DNA of 54,957 bases, taken from positions 1 to 54,957 of the forward strand of contig JAGHUX010000030.1 of NCBI GenBank assembly GCA_018064605.1, in the 5' to 3' direction. Source of the DNA: Candidatus Limimorpha caballi. Lineage in GTDB: Bacteria > Bacteroidota > Bacteroidia > Bacteroidales > F082. The position numbers and the translations under genes are program-made. Shown piece after piece: positions 1-7,038 of this stretch. The notes under the pieces are model-generated. The model had not been told where the DNA came from, ran no database searches, and saw only the letters and a list, made by a program, of their open reading frames with translations. Positions within the stretch are counted from its first letter, which is position 1, and each line of letters starts with the position of its first letter.

Positions 1-2
1 GC

Positions 3-326
3 CCGTCTGGCACCGAGTGGTACGACCTCTACCTCCTCAAAGTCAACGGCGACGGGGTGGTGGCAGCCAACGGCGAGGTCATCGAGGCCGTCCCGTTCCT
101 CGTCTATCCCAACCCGGCCTCCAACACACTGCACATGGACATCTCGCCAGACGTGGCAGACCAAGTGAGCGAAATCAGCCTCTTCGACATCTCCGGCCGC
201 CTCTTGAAAACACAGCAGTCCGGCTTCGGGAGCATCGACATCAGCGGCCTCGCGCCGGGGCTGTACGTGATGAAGGTCACGCTCGACGACGGCAAGGTGT
301 TCGAGGAGAAGATCGTGAAAAAATAG
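3..326 (+). CDS. T9SS type A sorting domain protein, C-terminal fragment
   Basis: Only the last 107 residues lie in the window; the reading frame is open from base 3 and ends at a TAG at 324-326. The C-terminal 80 residues fit the T9SS type A sorting domain: a YPNPASN motif at the domain start, an ISLFDISGRLL strand, a GLAPGLYVMKV segment and a basic tail EEKIVKK. In this family the domain directs an exported protein through the type IX secretion system, after which it is cleaved and the cargo is attached to the cell surface or released. The catalytic or binding part lies upstream of the window, so the cargo function cannot be told. A porQ homologue at 33.5 kb fits with an active T9SS. Confidence is high for the domain and nil for the cargo. 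Confidence 0.9.
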   Translation, partial: PSGTEWYDLYLLKVNGDGVVAANGEVIEAVPFLVYPNPASNTLHMDISPDVADQVSEISLFDISGRLLKTQQSGFGSIDISGLAPGLYVMKVTLDDGKVFEEKIVKK

Positions 327-424
327 GATTCTCCAGAAAGCAACGGCAACAAGGGAAATTGACGCAGCCACGTCTTTTAGTGAAAAACTCATGAAGATTA
401 GAGTGAAGAGTGAAGAGTGGAGTT

Positions 425-459
425 TTGAGAGTGGAGTTTCAAACTAACTCCACTCTCAA
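425..459. repeat. 14-bp inverted repeat of the AACTCCACTCTCA family
   Basis: A perfect inverted repeat, TTGAGAGTGGAGTT (425-438) and AACTCCACTCTCAA (446-459), encloses a 7-nt loop. Degenerate copies flank it: GAGTGAAGAGTG at 402-418 and a second AACTCCACTCTCAACTCTCA at about 490-509. It could fold as a hairpin terminating the upstream gene, but there is no clean U-tract. The same 14-mer is the unit of the tandem array at 18256-18353, so it belongs to a dispersed simple-repeat family. Confidence 0.8.
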
Positions 460-527
460 CTCTCAACACTCCAAACTTAACGAAAAAATAACTCCACTCT
501 CAACTCTCAACACCCCAAACTTTTTTG

Positions 528-535
528 TATTTTTG
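528..535 (+). promoter_or_regulatory. -7 box TATTTTTG upstream of the DUF5674 gene
   Basis: TATTTTTG matches the Bacteroidota sigma-ABfr -7 consensus TAnnTTTG and lies 19 nt before the ATG at 555. No clear TTG is placed 19-21 nt upstream. The box starts within the edge of the AACTCCACTCTCA-type repeats. Confidence 0.55.
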
Positions 536-554
536 CAACTCAAAATTCAATGCT

Positions 555-896
555 ATGCAAATTATTGAAGACAAAATCACCAACGATGAACTGAAGGCTA
601 TGGCATCCAACTATTTCGGAGACATGGTGAAAGCTGTGGCGGACACAAACAAGGAAATTCTCTGCGTTGACGCGGAACTGCACGCCGATATGGAGCAGTA
701 TCTGTTGTCAACCGGCTCGCAACAGTCGGACTTGTGGGGTTTCAACCTTTATCCTGATGAAATTGGCGATGACTTCATCGAGTTCGACTCAATGATAAAT
801 ATCAGGCCTTACGACAACAACCGCAGCCGTGATGTTGAGAGTCGGGAGATCAGAAGCAGAATAATTGAAATTGTAAATAAAAAGATCGAACGATGA
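555..896 (+). CDS. DUF5674 family protein
   Basis: A 113-residue soluble protein. The ATG at 555 is preferred over a TTG at 525 because that TTG lies inside the promoter box. The sequence fits the DUF5674 family as I know it: an N-terminal MQIIEDKIT start, GDMVKAVAD, a middle ELHADMEQYLL, and a conserved block DDFIEFDSMINIRP followed by a charged helix ending VNKKIER. No function is established for the family. The next gene starts at 893 within this stop codon (ATGA overlap), so the two are co-translated. The pair looks like a small two-gene cassette, but a toxin-antitoxin role is only a guess. Family assignment is fairly sure; function unknown. Confidence 0.75.
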   Translation: MQIIEDKITNDELKAMASNYFGDMVKAVADTNKEILCVDAELHADMEQYLLSTGSQQSDLWGFNLYPDEIGDDFIEFDSMINIRPYDNNRSRDVESREIRSRIIEIVNKKIER

Positions 897-1213
897 ATTT
901 CCAGCATAAAGAACTCGCGGATGGCCGTTGGGCGGAAATGACGCTGGCAGAGCAGATGCTCAATATCGGCAGCGAAATATCAAGGGCGGAGCGATGGAAA
1001 AAGAAAGGCAACATGGAACAATGCACCAATGCCGTCTTCCGTGCGCTCGAACTTGTCTATCTCACCATTGAGGCACAGAAAGGCAAGCATTCGCTCAAGG
1101 AGTTCTGCCGTCTGAAAGAAGTGATTCCCGACTATTTTCTTTATGACAATCAATTCAGGACGGACGGAAAATCTCTTCAGAAATATTTCGATGTCTTTGC
1201 GTTTCGCAGGTGA
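893..1213 (+). CDS. Small helical protein, partner of DUF5674
   Basis: A 106-residue, mostly helical protein that begins with the ATGA overlapping the stop of the DUF5674 gene. Visible features are NFQHKELADGRW at the start, LAEQMLNIGSEISRAERWKKKGN, a RALELVYLTIEAQ helix and an LKEFCRLKEVIPDYF helix near the end. I recognise the pattern as a widespread conserved hypothetical family with no assigned function. The bundle of long helices with a paired small gene resembles HEPN-type proteins, but the usual R-x4-6-H catalytic motif is not evident, so I do not call it a toxin. Real gene: likely. Function: unknown. Confidence 0.7.
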   Translation: MNFQHKELADGRWAEMTLAEQMLNIGSEISRAERWKKKGNMEQCTNAVFRALELVYLTIEAQKGKHSLKEFCRLKEVIPDYFLYDNQFRTDGKSLQKYFDVFAFRR

Positions 1214-1232
1214 GACGCACCTGACAACGTCG

Positions 1233-1466
1233 TCAGCATTCTTCGTTGAGATATTTGTCGATTATCTGAATTGCTTTTTCTGTATCTTCTTCGTTTACAG
1301 ATAGTTCCGTGCTTGAGGAAGCTGTCCCGTTCACCCAGCCTGCTGCTATGCTTTGCGTCAGTGAGTTGTGAAGGACACATTCAATGTTGTTTTCTTTCAG
1401 AAGAGACGCCACGTAATTTGCCTCTATGTCTGAACCAATAAAGACGATGTTCAGCGTGTTTTCCAT
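1233..1466 (-). CDS. DUF2007 domain protein (putative signal-transducing protein)
   Basis: A 77-residue protein starting at the ATG complementary to 1464-1466. It has the ferredoxin-like DUF2007 pattern: a hydrophobic strand LNIVFIGSDIEANYVASLL, an IECVLHN strand, a Gly/Ser-rich loop and a final ELSVNEEDTEKAIQIID helix. The domain occurs alone or appended to other proteins and is thought to be regulatory, without biochemical proof. It is transcribed divergently from nth, from a TAATTTTG box at 1485-1492 with a TTG 21 nt upstream. It converges on the 106-residue helical gene with a 19-bp gap. Confidence is good for the family, low for the role. Confidence 0.75.
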   Translation of the reverse strand: MENTLNIVFIGSDIEANYVASLLKENNIECVLHNSLTQSIAAGWVNGTASSSTELSVNEEDTEKAIQIIDKYLNEEC

Positions 1467-1479
1467 GATGTGAATTTTT

Positions 1480-1516
1480 TGTGCAAAATTAACATTAAAT
1501 TAGTACTTTTGCTCAA
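1480..1516. promoter_or_regulatory. Overlapping divergent promoters for DUF2007 (minus) and nth (plus)
   Basis: Plus strand: TTG at 1480-1482, 21 nt, then TACTTTTG at 1504-1511, about 17 nt before the nth ATG. Minus strand: the complement of CAA at 1514-1516 gives TTG, followed after 21 nt by TAATTTTG (complement of 1485-1492), about 18 nt before the DUF2007 ATG. Each -33 element sits just outside the -7 box of the other promoter, so the two polymerases should exclude each other. Both leaders would be about 10-15 nt. Confidence 0.6.
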
Positions 1517-1527
1517 ATTTTTTGAAA

Positions 1528-2172
1528 ATGAAAAAGGATTTTTTGAAGGAAAAGTATGAAGGTTTCATTTCGTATTTTGAGAAAAACATGCCGGTGGCGG
1601 AGAGCGAGCTGAAGTTCGAGAATCCATATCAACTCGTTGTGGCTGTGATACTTTCGGCTCAATGCACCGACAAGCGGGTGAACATGACGACACCGGCTTT
1701 TTTTGAAAGGTTCCCTGATGCCAAGACTTTGTCGGATGCCACTGTTGAGGAAGTCCATGAGTATATCAAGTCTATTTCATACCCGAACAACAAGTCGAAA
1801 AGCCTTGTCGGAATGGCGAGGACGCTGATGTCGGAGTTCGGCGGAGTGGTCCCGTCAGGCGTTGACGAGCTTCAGAGGCTGCCCGGAGTGGGGCGGAAGA
1901 CGGCGAATGTCGTGACGGCGGTCGCTTTCGGGAACGCAGCGATGCCTGTTGATACTCACGTGTTTAGGGTGTCGGCACGCATCGGGCTGACACGAAATTC
2001 CAAGACGCCACTTGAAACCGAGAGGCAGCTCGTGGCGCACATCCCGGCCTCGATCCTGTCGAAGGCGCATCATTGGCTGATTCTTCATGGCAGATACGTC
2101 TGCACGGCGCGGAACCCGAAATGCGGCGAGTGCGGGCTCAAGGACATCTGCGACTTTTTCAACAAATTGTAA
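1528..2172 (+). CDS. nth: Endonuclease III (DNA glycosylase/AP lyase)
   Basis: Base-excision-repair enzyme that removes oxidised pyrimidines and cleaves the abasic site. The 214-residue length is typical. Visible hallmarks are the helix-hairpin-helix LPGVGRKTANVV containing the catalytic Lys, the catalytic Asp in PVDTHVFRV, and a C-terminal [4Fe-4S] ligand set C-x6-C-x2-C-x5-C (CTARNPKCGECGLKDIC). The ATG at 1528 is chosen over the in-frame TTG at 1522 because it gives the usual MKK start and follows the TACTTTTG promoter by 16 nt. It lies upstream of recA, which has its own promoter, so the two DNA-maintenance genes are neighbours rather than one transcript. Confidence 0.95.
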   Translation: MKKDFLKEKYEGFISYFEKNMPVAESELKFENPYQLVVAVILSAQCTDKRVNMTTPAFFERFPDAKTLSDATVEEVHEYIKSISYPNNKSKSLVGMARTLMSEFGGVVPSGVDELQRLPGVGRKTANVVTAVAFGNAAMPVDTHVFRVSARIGLTRNSKTPLETERQLVAHIPASILSKAHHWLILHGRYVCTARNPKCGECGLKDICDFFNKL

Positions 2173-2211
2173 AGAAAAATTGTGTTGTTGAAAATATTTG
2201 AAAAAAATCAC

Positions 2212-2241
2212 TTGACTTTTCAAAATATGTGCTTATCTTTG
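2212..2241 (+). promoter_or_regulatory. recA promoter (TTG-N19-TATCTTTG)
   Basis: TTG at 2212-2214, a 19-nt spacer and TATCTTTG at 2234-2241 match the Bacteroidota primary promoter closely. The expected start lies near 2248, giving an 85-90-nt leader before the recA ATG at 2335. I see no LexA-like palindrome in it. Confidence 0.75.
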
Positions 2242-2334
2242 CGACGTCCCGCTTGATTAAAAACTCGTCAGAATCAATCCGGGCGCATTTAGTTAAATCT
2301 TTTATAAATCATTGATTAAAAAAATGTTGTGTAT

Positions 2335-3372
2335 ATGGCAAGTAAGAATACGGAAGAAGACGTCGAGCAGGTGCGTCTTGAAAAGATGAAGGCGTTGGAA
2401 GCCACTTTGGGTAATATTGAGAAGTCGTTCGGGAAAGGCAGCATCATGCGCCTTGGCGACAATAAGATGGAGAAGATAGACTGCGTGCCGACGGGGTCCA
2501 TCGGTCTCGACTATGCGTTGGGGATCGGCGGAATGCCGCGCGGCAGGATAATAGAGATTTTCGGACCGGAGAGTTCGGGCAAGACAACCCTCGCGCTGCA
2601 TGTCGTGGCCGAAGCCCAGAAACAAGGCGGCATCGGCGCTTTCATCGACGCCGAGCATGCGTTCGACCGCTTCTACGCGAAGAAACTCGGAGTCGATATC
2701 GACAATCTGCTTGTGTCTCAACCTGATAACGGAGAACAGGCACTTGAAATCGCAGAAAACCTCATCCGCTCCGGCGCCATCGACGTGATAGTGATCGACT
2801 CCGTGGCCGCCCTGACACCAAAGAGCGAGATCGAAGGCGAGATGGGCGACAGCAAGATGGGGCTTCAAGCCCGACTCATGTCACAGGCGATGCGCAAACT
2901 CACGGCTACGATTAGCAAGACCTCAACGGTTTGCATCTTCATCAACCAGCTGCGTGAGAAAATCGGCGTCATGTTCGGCAATCCGGAGACGACAACAGGC
3001 GGCAACGCGCTGAAGTTCTACAGCTCGGTGCGTCTCGACATCCGTAAGGTGAGCCAGATCAAGGACGGCGAGAACATGACAGGTAACAGAGTGAAAGTCA
3101 AGGTGGTGAAGAACAAAGTCGCGCCTCCGTTCAAGAAAGCGGAGTTCGACATCCTTTACGGCGAAGGCATCTCCCGCATCGGCGAGATAATCGACATCGG
3201 CGTGGAACTCGGGGTGATAAAGAAGAGCGGCTCGTGGTTCAGCTATAACGAGACGAAACTCGGACAGGGCAGGGACGCCCTCAAGAAACTTCTCGAAGAC
3301 AATGTGGAACTCTGCGAAGAACTGACGCAGAAGATCACCGAGGCGTTGAAAAATACAGACCAGGAATTATAA
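2335..3372 (+). CDS. recA: Recombinase RecA
   Basis: Central homologous-recombination ATPase that forms filaments on single-stranded DNA. The 345-residue protein has the Walker [10 protein letters not shown] at residues 77-85, the [17 protein letters not shown] segment, Walker [11 protein letters not shown], the L1/L2 loop region [15 protein letters not shown] and [16 protein letters not shown], and INQLREKIG. The ATG at 2335 gives the normal MASKN start; the GTG at 2329 would add two residues. A well-formed promoter lies at 2212-2241. The TPR lipoprotein gene begins 15 nt after the stop and may be read through. No intein or frameshift is present. Confidence 0.98.
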   Translation: MASKNTEEDVEQVRLEKMKALEATLGNIEKSFGKGSIMRLGDNKMEKIDCVPTGSIGLDYALGIGGMPRGRIIEIFGPESSGKTTLALHVVAEAQKQGGIGAFIDAEHAFDRFYAKKLGVDIDNLLVSQPDNGEQALEIAENLIRSGAIDVIVIDSVAALTPKSEIEGEMGDSKMGLQARLMSQAMRKLTATISKTSTVCIFINQLREKIGVMFGNPETTTGGNALKFYSSVRLDIRKVSQIKDGENMTGNRVKVKVVKNKVAPPFKKAEFDILYGEGISRIGEIIDIGVELGVIKKSGSWFSYNETKLGQGRDALKKLLEDNVELCEELTQKITEALKNTDQEL

Positions 3373-3387
3373 AGTATTGATAATCAG

Positions 3388-4380
3388 ATGATGAAAAGAC
3401 TGCTACTGCCGGTGGTGTGCATACTCGTGATGTCGGGTTGCACCGAAGGCACTAATGAGAATGCTCAGAGAAAAAACGACGACGTCAAGGAAACCGAACA
3501 GCTTGTCATCACCGACTCGCTCGACGCGGACGCCTATGTGCAAAGGGCAAGGCTGTATTTCGCCGAACAACAGATCGGGAATTCGATGCGCGACATCAAC
3601 TCCGCCCTGTCTATTGACGGCAAAAACATTGACGCGCTCCTGCTTCTGGCCGACCTTTACTATGCGTTGGGTGACCAGGACAACATCATGCTGACACTCA
3701 ACAAGGCTACCGAGATCGCTCCGTACGACACACGTCCGATGGTGAAACTCGCCGAGCTGAGTTTCCTTCAGGGAAATTCAAGAATGGCCGACGCTTATAT
3801 CGACAAGGCATTGCAATACAACAAGATGAATCCTCAGGCTTACTATATACGCGGCATCATACGCATGTCGCAGAACGATACGGTGAACGCGTTGAAATGC
3901 TTCATGACGTCACGCGACCAGGACGACACTTTCTTCGACCCGGTGGTTCAAATCGCTGGCATCTATGCCGCGCAGCATGACGACCTCGCAATTGACTTCT
4001 ATGACCAGGCGATAAACATGCAGCCTGAGAATTTCGGCGTGCGTTACGAAAAAGCACTGTATCTTCAGGATAATGGATACCCGGAGGAGGCGTTGGCTCT
4101 GTACGACACCCTCGAACAGAAAATGCCCGGCAACTTCGATGTTGCATATAACAAGGGATATGTGTGCCTCGTGTATCTGCTGGATTATGACAAGGCCATC
4201 GAGCATTTCGACAACGCCCTCGCAGCGAATCCGGACGCCGTCAACGCAATGCTAAACAAAGGCGTGGCCTACGAACAAAAAGGGAACTTTATAGAAGCGA
4301 AAAGCATCTATCTCCAGATTCTGAGGAAAAACCCCAATTATCAGCTGGCGATAGACGCTTTGCACAGAATAGGTGACTAA
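3388..4380 (+). CDS. TPR-repeat lipoprotein
   Basis: A 330-residue exported lipoprotein. Residues 1-18 form a signal peptide with lipobox VMSGC (Cys18), followed by a short charged linker. From about residue 50 to the end the protein is made of tetratricopeptide repeats, recognised by DAYVQRARLYF, DALLLLADLYYALG, PQAYYIRGIIRM, FGVRYEKALYLQDNGY and AMLNKGVAYEQKGNF. Such proteins act as periplasmic or outer-membrane scaffolds; no partner can be named. It starts 15 nt after recA, and its last codons lie inside an 11-bp palindrome shared with the convergent phosphoglucomutase gene. Start could be 3388 or the adjacent ATG at 3391. Confidence 0.85.
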   Translation: MMKRLLLPVVCILVMSGCTEGTNENAQRKNDDVKETEQLVITDSLDADAYVQRARLYFAEQQIGNSMRDINSALSIDGKNIDALLLLADLYYALGDQDNIMLTLNKATEIAPYDTRPMVKLAELSFLQGNSRMADAYIDKALQYNKMNPQAYYIRGIIRMSQNDTVNALKCFMTSRDQDDTFFDPVVQIAGIYAAQHDDLAIDFYDQAINMQPENFGVRYEKALYLQDNGYPEEALALYDTLEQKMPGNFDVAYNKGYVCLVYLLDYDKAIEHFDNALAANPDAVNAMLNKGVAYEQKGNFIEAKSIYLQILRKNPNYQLAIDALHRIGD

Positions 4381-4392
4381 ATCACCTATTCT
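4366..4392. terminator. Bidirectional hairpin spanning two convergent stop codons
   Basis: A perfect 11-bp inverted repeat, AGAATAGGTGA (4366-4376) and TCACCTATTCT (4382-4392), surrounds a 5-nt loop. It contains the final codons and stop of the TPR gene (TAA 4378-4380) and of the convergent phosphoglucomutase gene (complement of 4386-4388). A pyrimidine tract follows on the plus strand. It probably ends both transcripts, although a canonical U-tract is weak. Confidence 0.6.
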
Positions 4393-6137
4393 TCTTCTTT
4401 CTTCTCTTCGGTGAACAGCTTGGACAACTCTTCCAGATTGTCGTCAAGTTCCTGCTCGACACCTTCAAGTTCCTTGATGTTCTCGACAGGCTCGTTCATC
4501 GAGAAGTAGAACTTGATCTTCGGCTCCGTCCCTGACGGCCTCACGCTGACCTTTATGCCGTCTTCGGTGAAGAATTGCAACACGTCCGACTTCGGCAGGT
4601 TTATGATTGTCTCGATGCCGAAGTTCAAATCCTTGCTGACACCGAGTTTGTAGTCCCTTATCTCGTTGATTCTTGAGCCGAGCAGCGACTTCGGCGGGTT
4701 CGCCCTGAAGGTGAGCATTATTTTCTTGATCTCTTCAATCCCGCTGATGCCTTTCTTGGTGAGTGATACAAGTTTCTCCCTGTAAACTCCGAACTCATTG
4801 TAGATGTCTTTCAAGACCTGATATAACGTCTTGCCCTGCTCCGCCGCCCATGCCGTGGCTTCCGCAATCATGAAGCATGTGATGATGGCGTCTTTGTCGC
4901 GCACGAAGTCGCCGACGAGGAAGCCGTAGCTTTCCTCACCGCCGCAGACGAATCTCTCTTCGGGCTTGTTGAGAATCTTGTCGGCGATGTATTTGAACCC
5001 GGTCAGCACATCGTAGGTCTTCACGTTGAACTTGTCGGCAATCTTGATGAGAATGTCGCTCGTGACTATGGTCTTGACAATGAATTCCTTGCCGGTCAGC
5101 TTGCCGAGTTCGTCCCATCGTGACAGTATATAATAGGTGAGAATGCTTGCAGTCTGATTCCCGTTGAGGAGGATGAACTCGCCTTCGTCGTTCTTCACGG
5201 CGACACCAACGCGGTCTGCATCAGGGTCGGTGGCAATGACGACGTCGGCGTCCATGGCCTTGGCTTTGTCCAACGCCATCGTCATGGCAGCGTGTTCCTC
5301 TGGGTTCGGTGAGACGACGGTAGGGAAGTTGCCGTCTGTAATCATCTGCTCTTCAACAGGATAGAAGTTCTTGAAGCCCGCCTTGGCGAATAATTTCGGC
5401 ATCAGCTGACCGCCGGTGCCGTGGATCGGGGTGTAAACGAACGACAACTTTTTGTGCTTCTTGATGAGTTTTGGCGACAGGGAGAGCTCCATCACCCTGT
5501 TGAGGTAGATGTCGTCGAACTTCTCGTCAAGCATCTCAAGAAGGTCGTCGTTGCCTTTGCGGTTCACCATTGAGATGTCGGTGATCTTCGTCACTTCCGC
5601 GATGATGTTTTTGTCGTGCGGCGCCACGACCTGACCGCCGTCTTCCCAATAGACCTTGTAGCCGTTGTATTCCTTCGGGTTGTGCGATGCCGTCACCACG
5701 ACACCCGACTGACATTTGAGTTCGCGGATGGCGAACGAGAGCTCCGGTGTCGGACGCAATGCGCTGAAAAGAAATACTTTGATGCCGTTGGCCGTCATGA
5801 CATCGGCGGTGATCTTCGCAAATTCACGGCTGTTGTTGCGGCAGTCGTATGCAATGGCCACCTGCGGCTGTTTCATGTCGGAATACATCTTTTTGATGTA
5901 ATTCGCGAGTCCCTGCGTGGCCATCGCCACGGTGTATATGTTCATCCTGTTTGTGCCGACTCCCATGATGCCGCGGAGCCCGCCGGTGCCGAACTCGAGT
6001 ATGCGGTAGAAACTTTCTGTCAGTTCGTTCGGGTCGTTGTCAATGAGATTTTTGACCTGCCGTCTGGTGTCTTCATCATATTGTTCTGATAACCAGGACT
6101 TTGCTTTTTCGATAATTTCAGGTGTCACGTTGCTCAT
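4386..6137 (-). CDS. Phosphoglucomutase/phosphomannomutase
   Basis: Alpha-D-phosphohexomutase of 583 residues, interconverting hexose 1- and 6-phosphates for glycan precursor synthesis. All four family motifs are visible: the phosphoserine loop TASHNPKEYNGYK (Ser151), the Mg2+ site ATDPDADRVG near residue 305, the sugar-binding GGEESYGF, and the C-terminal phosphate loop RPSGTEPKIKFY. A long acidic tail, EEKKEEE, ends the protein. It lies 11 nt downstream of rfbD on the same strand, which suggests co-transcription and supply of hexose-1-phosphate to nucleotide-sugar synthesis. The exact substrate (glucose or mannose) cannot be told from sequence; the length is that of the PgcA-like type. Confidence 0.93.
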   Translation of the reverse strand: MSNVTPEIIEKAKSWLSEQYDEDTRRQVKNLIDNDPNELTESFYRILEFGTGGLRGIMGVGTNRMNIYTVAMATQGLANYIKKMYSDMKQPQVAIAYDCRNNSREFAKITADVMTANGIKVFLFSALRPTPELSFAIRELKCQSGVVVTASHNPKEYNGYKVYWEDGGQVVAPHDKNIIAEVTKITDISMVNRKGNDDLLEMLDEKFDDIYLNRVMELSLSPKLIKKHKKLSFVYTPIHGTGGQLMPKLFAKAGFKNFYPVEEQMITDGNFPTVVSPNPEEHAAMTMALDKAKAMDADVVIATDPDADRVGVAVKNDEGEFILLNGNQTASILTYYILSRWDELGKLTGKEFIVKTIVTSDILIKIADKFNVKTYDVLTGFKYIADKILNKPEERFVCGGEESYGFLVGDFVRDKDAIITCFMIAEATAWAAEQGKTLYQVLKDIYNEFGVYREKLVSLTKKGISGIEEIKKIMLTFRANPPKSLLGSRINEIRDYKLGVSKDLNFGIETIINLPKSDVLQFFTEDGIKVSVRPSGTEPKIKFYFSMNEPVENIKELEGVEQELDDNLEELSKLFTEEKKEEE

Positions 6138-6148
6138 AAGCTTATTTT

Positions 6149-7021
6149 TTAGTTGTTATTGATTTTGTTTAATTCTTCCAAACATTTCATGAGACTGTCT
6201 TTCCAGAACGGGATGTCCTCGCCTGTGAAATCCTTGATCTTTGTCTTGTTGAAGGCACTGTATGCCGGACGGTGCGCCTTGGCTCCGTATTGTTCAGTCG
6301 TGATGGGCAGCGCCTTGCAGTTCTTGCCTCCAAGTTCGAAAACCGCGTTGGCGAAATCGCACCAGGAGACAATCCCCTCATCGCTGAAATGGAATGTCTC
6401 GTGAATCTCGTTCTTGCCGTTCTTGTTCAGTATCAGCATGATGAAGTGAGCGAGGTCCAACGCCCACGTCGGACTCCCGGTCTGGTCGCTGACGACAGTG
6501 ACGGTCTCCCTCTCAGAGCCTAAACGCAACATCGTCTTGACAAAATTGTTGCCGACAGAGGAGTACAGCCACGATGTCCGGATGATGACATGCGAACATC
6601 CCGATTCCCTGATGAACTGTTCGCCTTCGGCTTTCGTCTTCCCGTAAACCGACAACGGCGCGACAGGTTCCGTCTCGATGTGCGGCTCGTTGCCGTCGCC
6701 CCTGAAAACGTAATCCGTTGATATGTGGATGAATAACGCATCCTGCCTCTTGCACGTGTCGGCGAGAATCTTGACGGCAATGGCGTTGAGTCTCCTCGCC
6801 ATGTCGTAGTTGTCTTCCGCTTTGTCAACAGCGGTGTATGCGGCACAATTAATGCAGATGTCAATGTCGTTTTTTGCAAAGCATTCATTTACAGCTGCTT
6901 CGTCGCAAATGTCAAGTTCTGCCACATCAGTGAAAATCCAGACGTTGGAATCGCCGTTGGCTGCGATTTTCCTGAATTCCGTCCCGAGCTGGCCGTTGCA
7001 TCCTGTTACTAATATTTTCAT
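6149..7021 (-). CDS. rfbD: dTDP-4-dehydrorhamnose reductase
   Basis: NADPH-dependent reductase catalysing the last step of dTDP-L-rhamnose synthesis. The 290-residue protein starts MKILVTGCNGQLG, the Rossmann GxxGQLG cofactor loop. It also has INCAAYTAVDKAE, the catalytic STDYVF segment and the YGKTKAEGE motif (Tyr and Lys of the short-chain dehydrogenase triad), then IIRTSWLYS. The start complementary to 7019-7021 is preferred over an upstream codon at 7042 that adds a non-conserved MIFLMTG. A TAAATTTG box (complement of 7047-7054) inside the end of the DUF3078 gene could give it its own promoter. No rfbA, rfbB or rfbC is in the window. Confidence 0.93.
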   Translation of the reverse strand: MKILVTGCNGQLGTEFRKIAANGDSNVWIFTDVAELDICDEAAVNECFAKNDIDICINCAAYTAVDKAEDNYDMARRLNAIAVKILADTCKRQDALFIHISTDYVFRGDGNEPHIETEPVAPLSVYGKTKAEGEQFIRESGCSHVIIRTSWLYSSVGNNFVKTMLRLGSERETVTVVSDQTGSPTWALDLAHFIMLILNKNGKNEIHETFHFSDEGIVSWCDFANAVFELGGKNCKALPITTEQYGAKAHRPAYSAFNKTKIKDFTGEDIPFWKDSLMKCLEELNKINNN

Positions 7022-7038
7022 TCCCGTCATTAAAAAAA

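Noticed and set aside
17..394. 125-residue plus-strand ORF at the left edge
   Set aside because: Arg/Pro/Gln-rich out-of-frame translation of the T9SS sorting-domain gene.
2248..2334. Riboswitch or LexA operator in the recA leader
   Set aside because: No palindrome or known aptamer pattern seen in the 85-nt leader.
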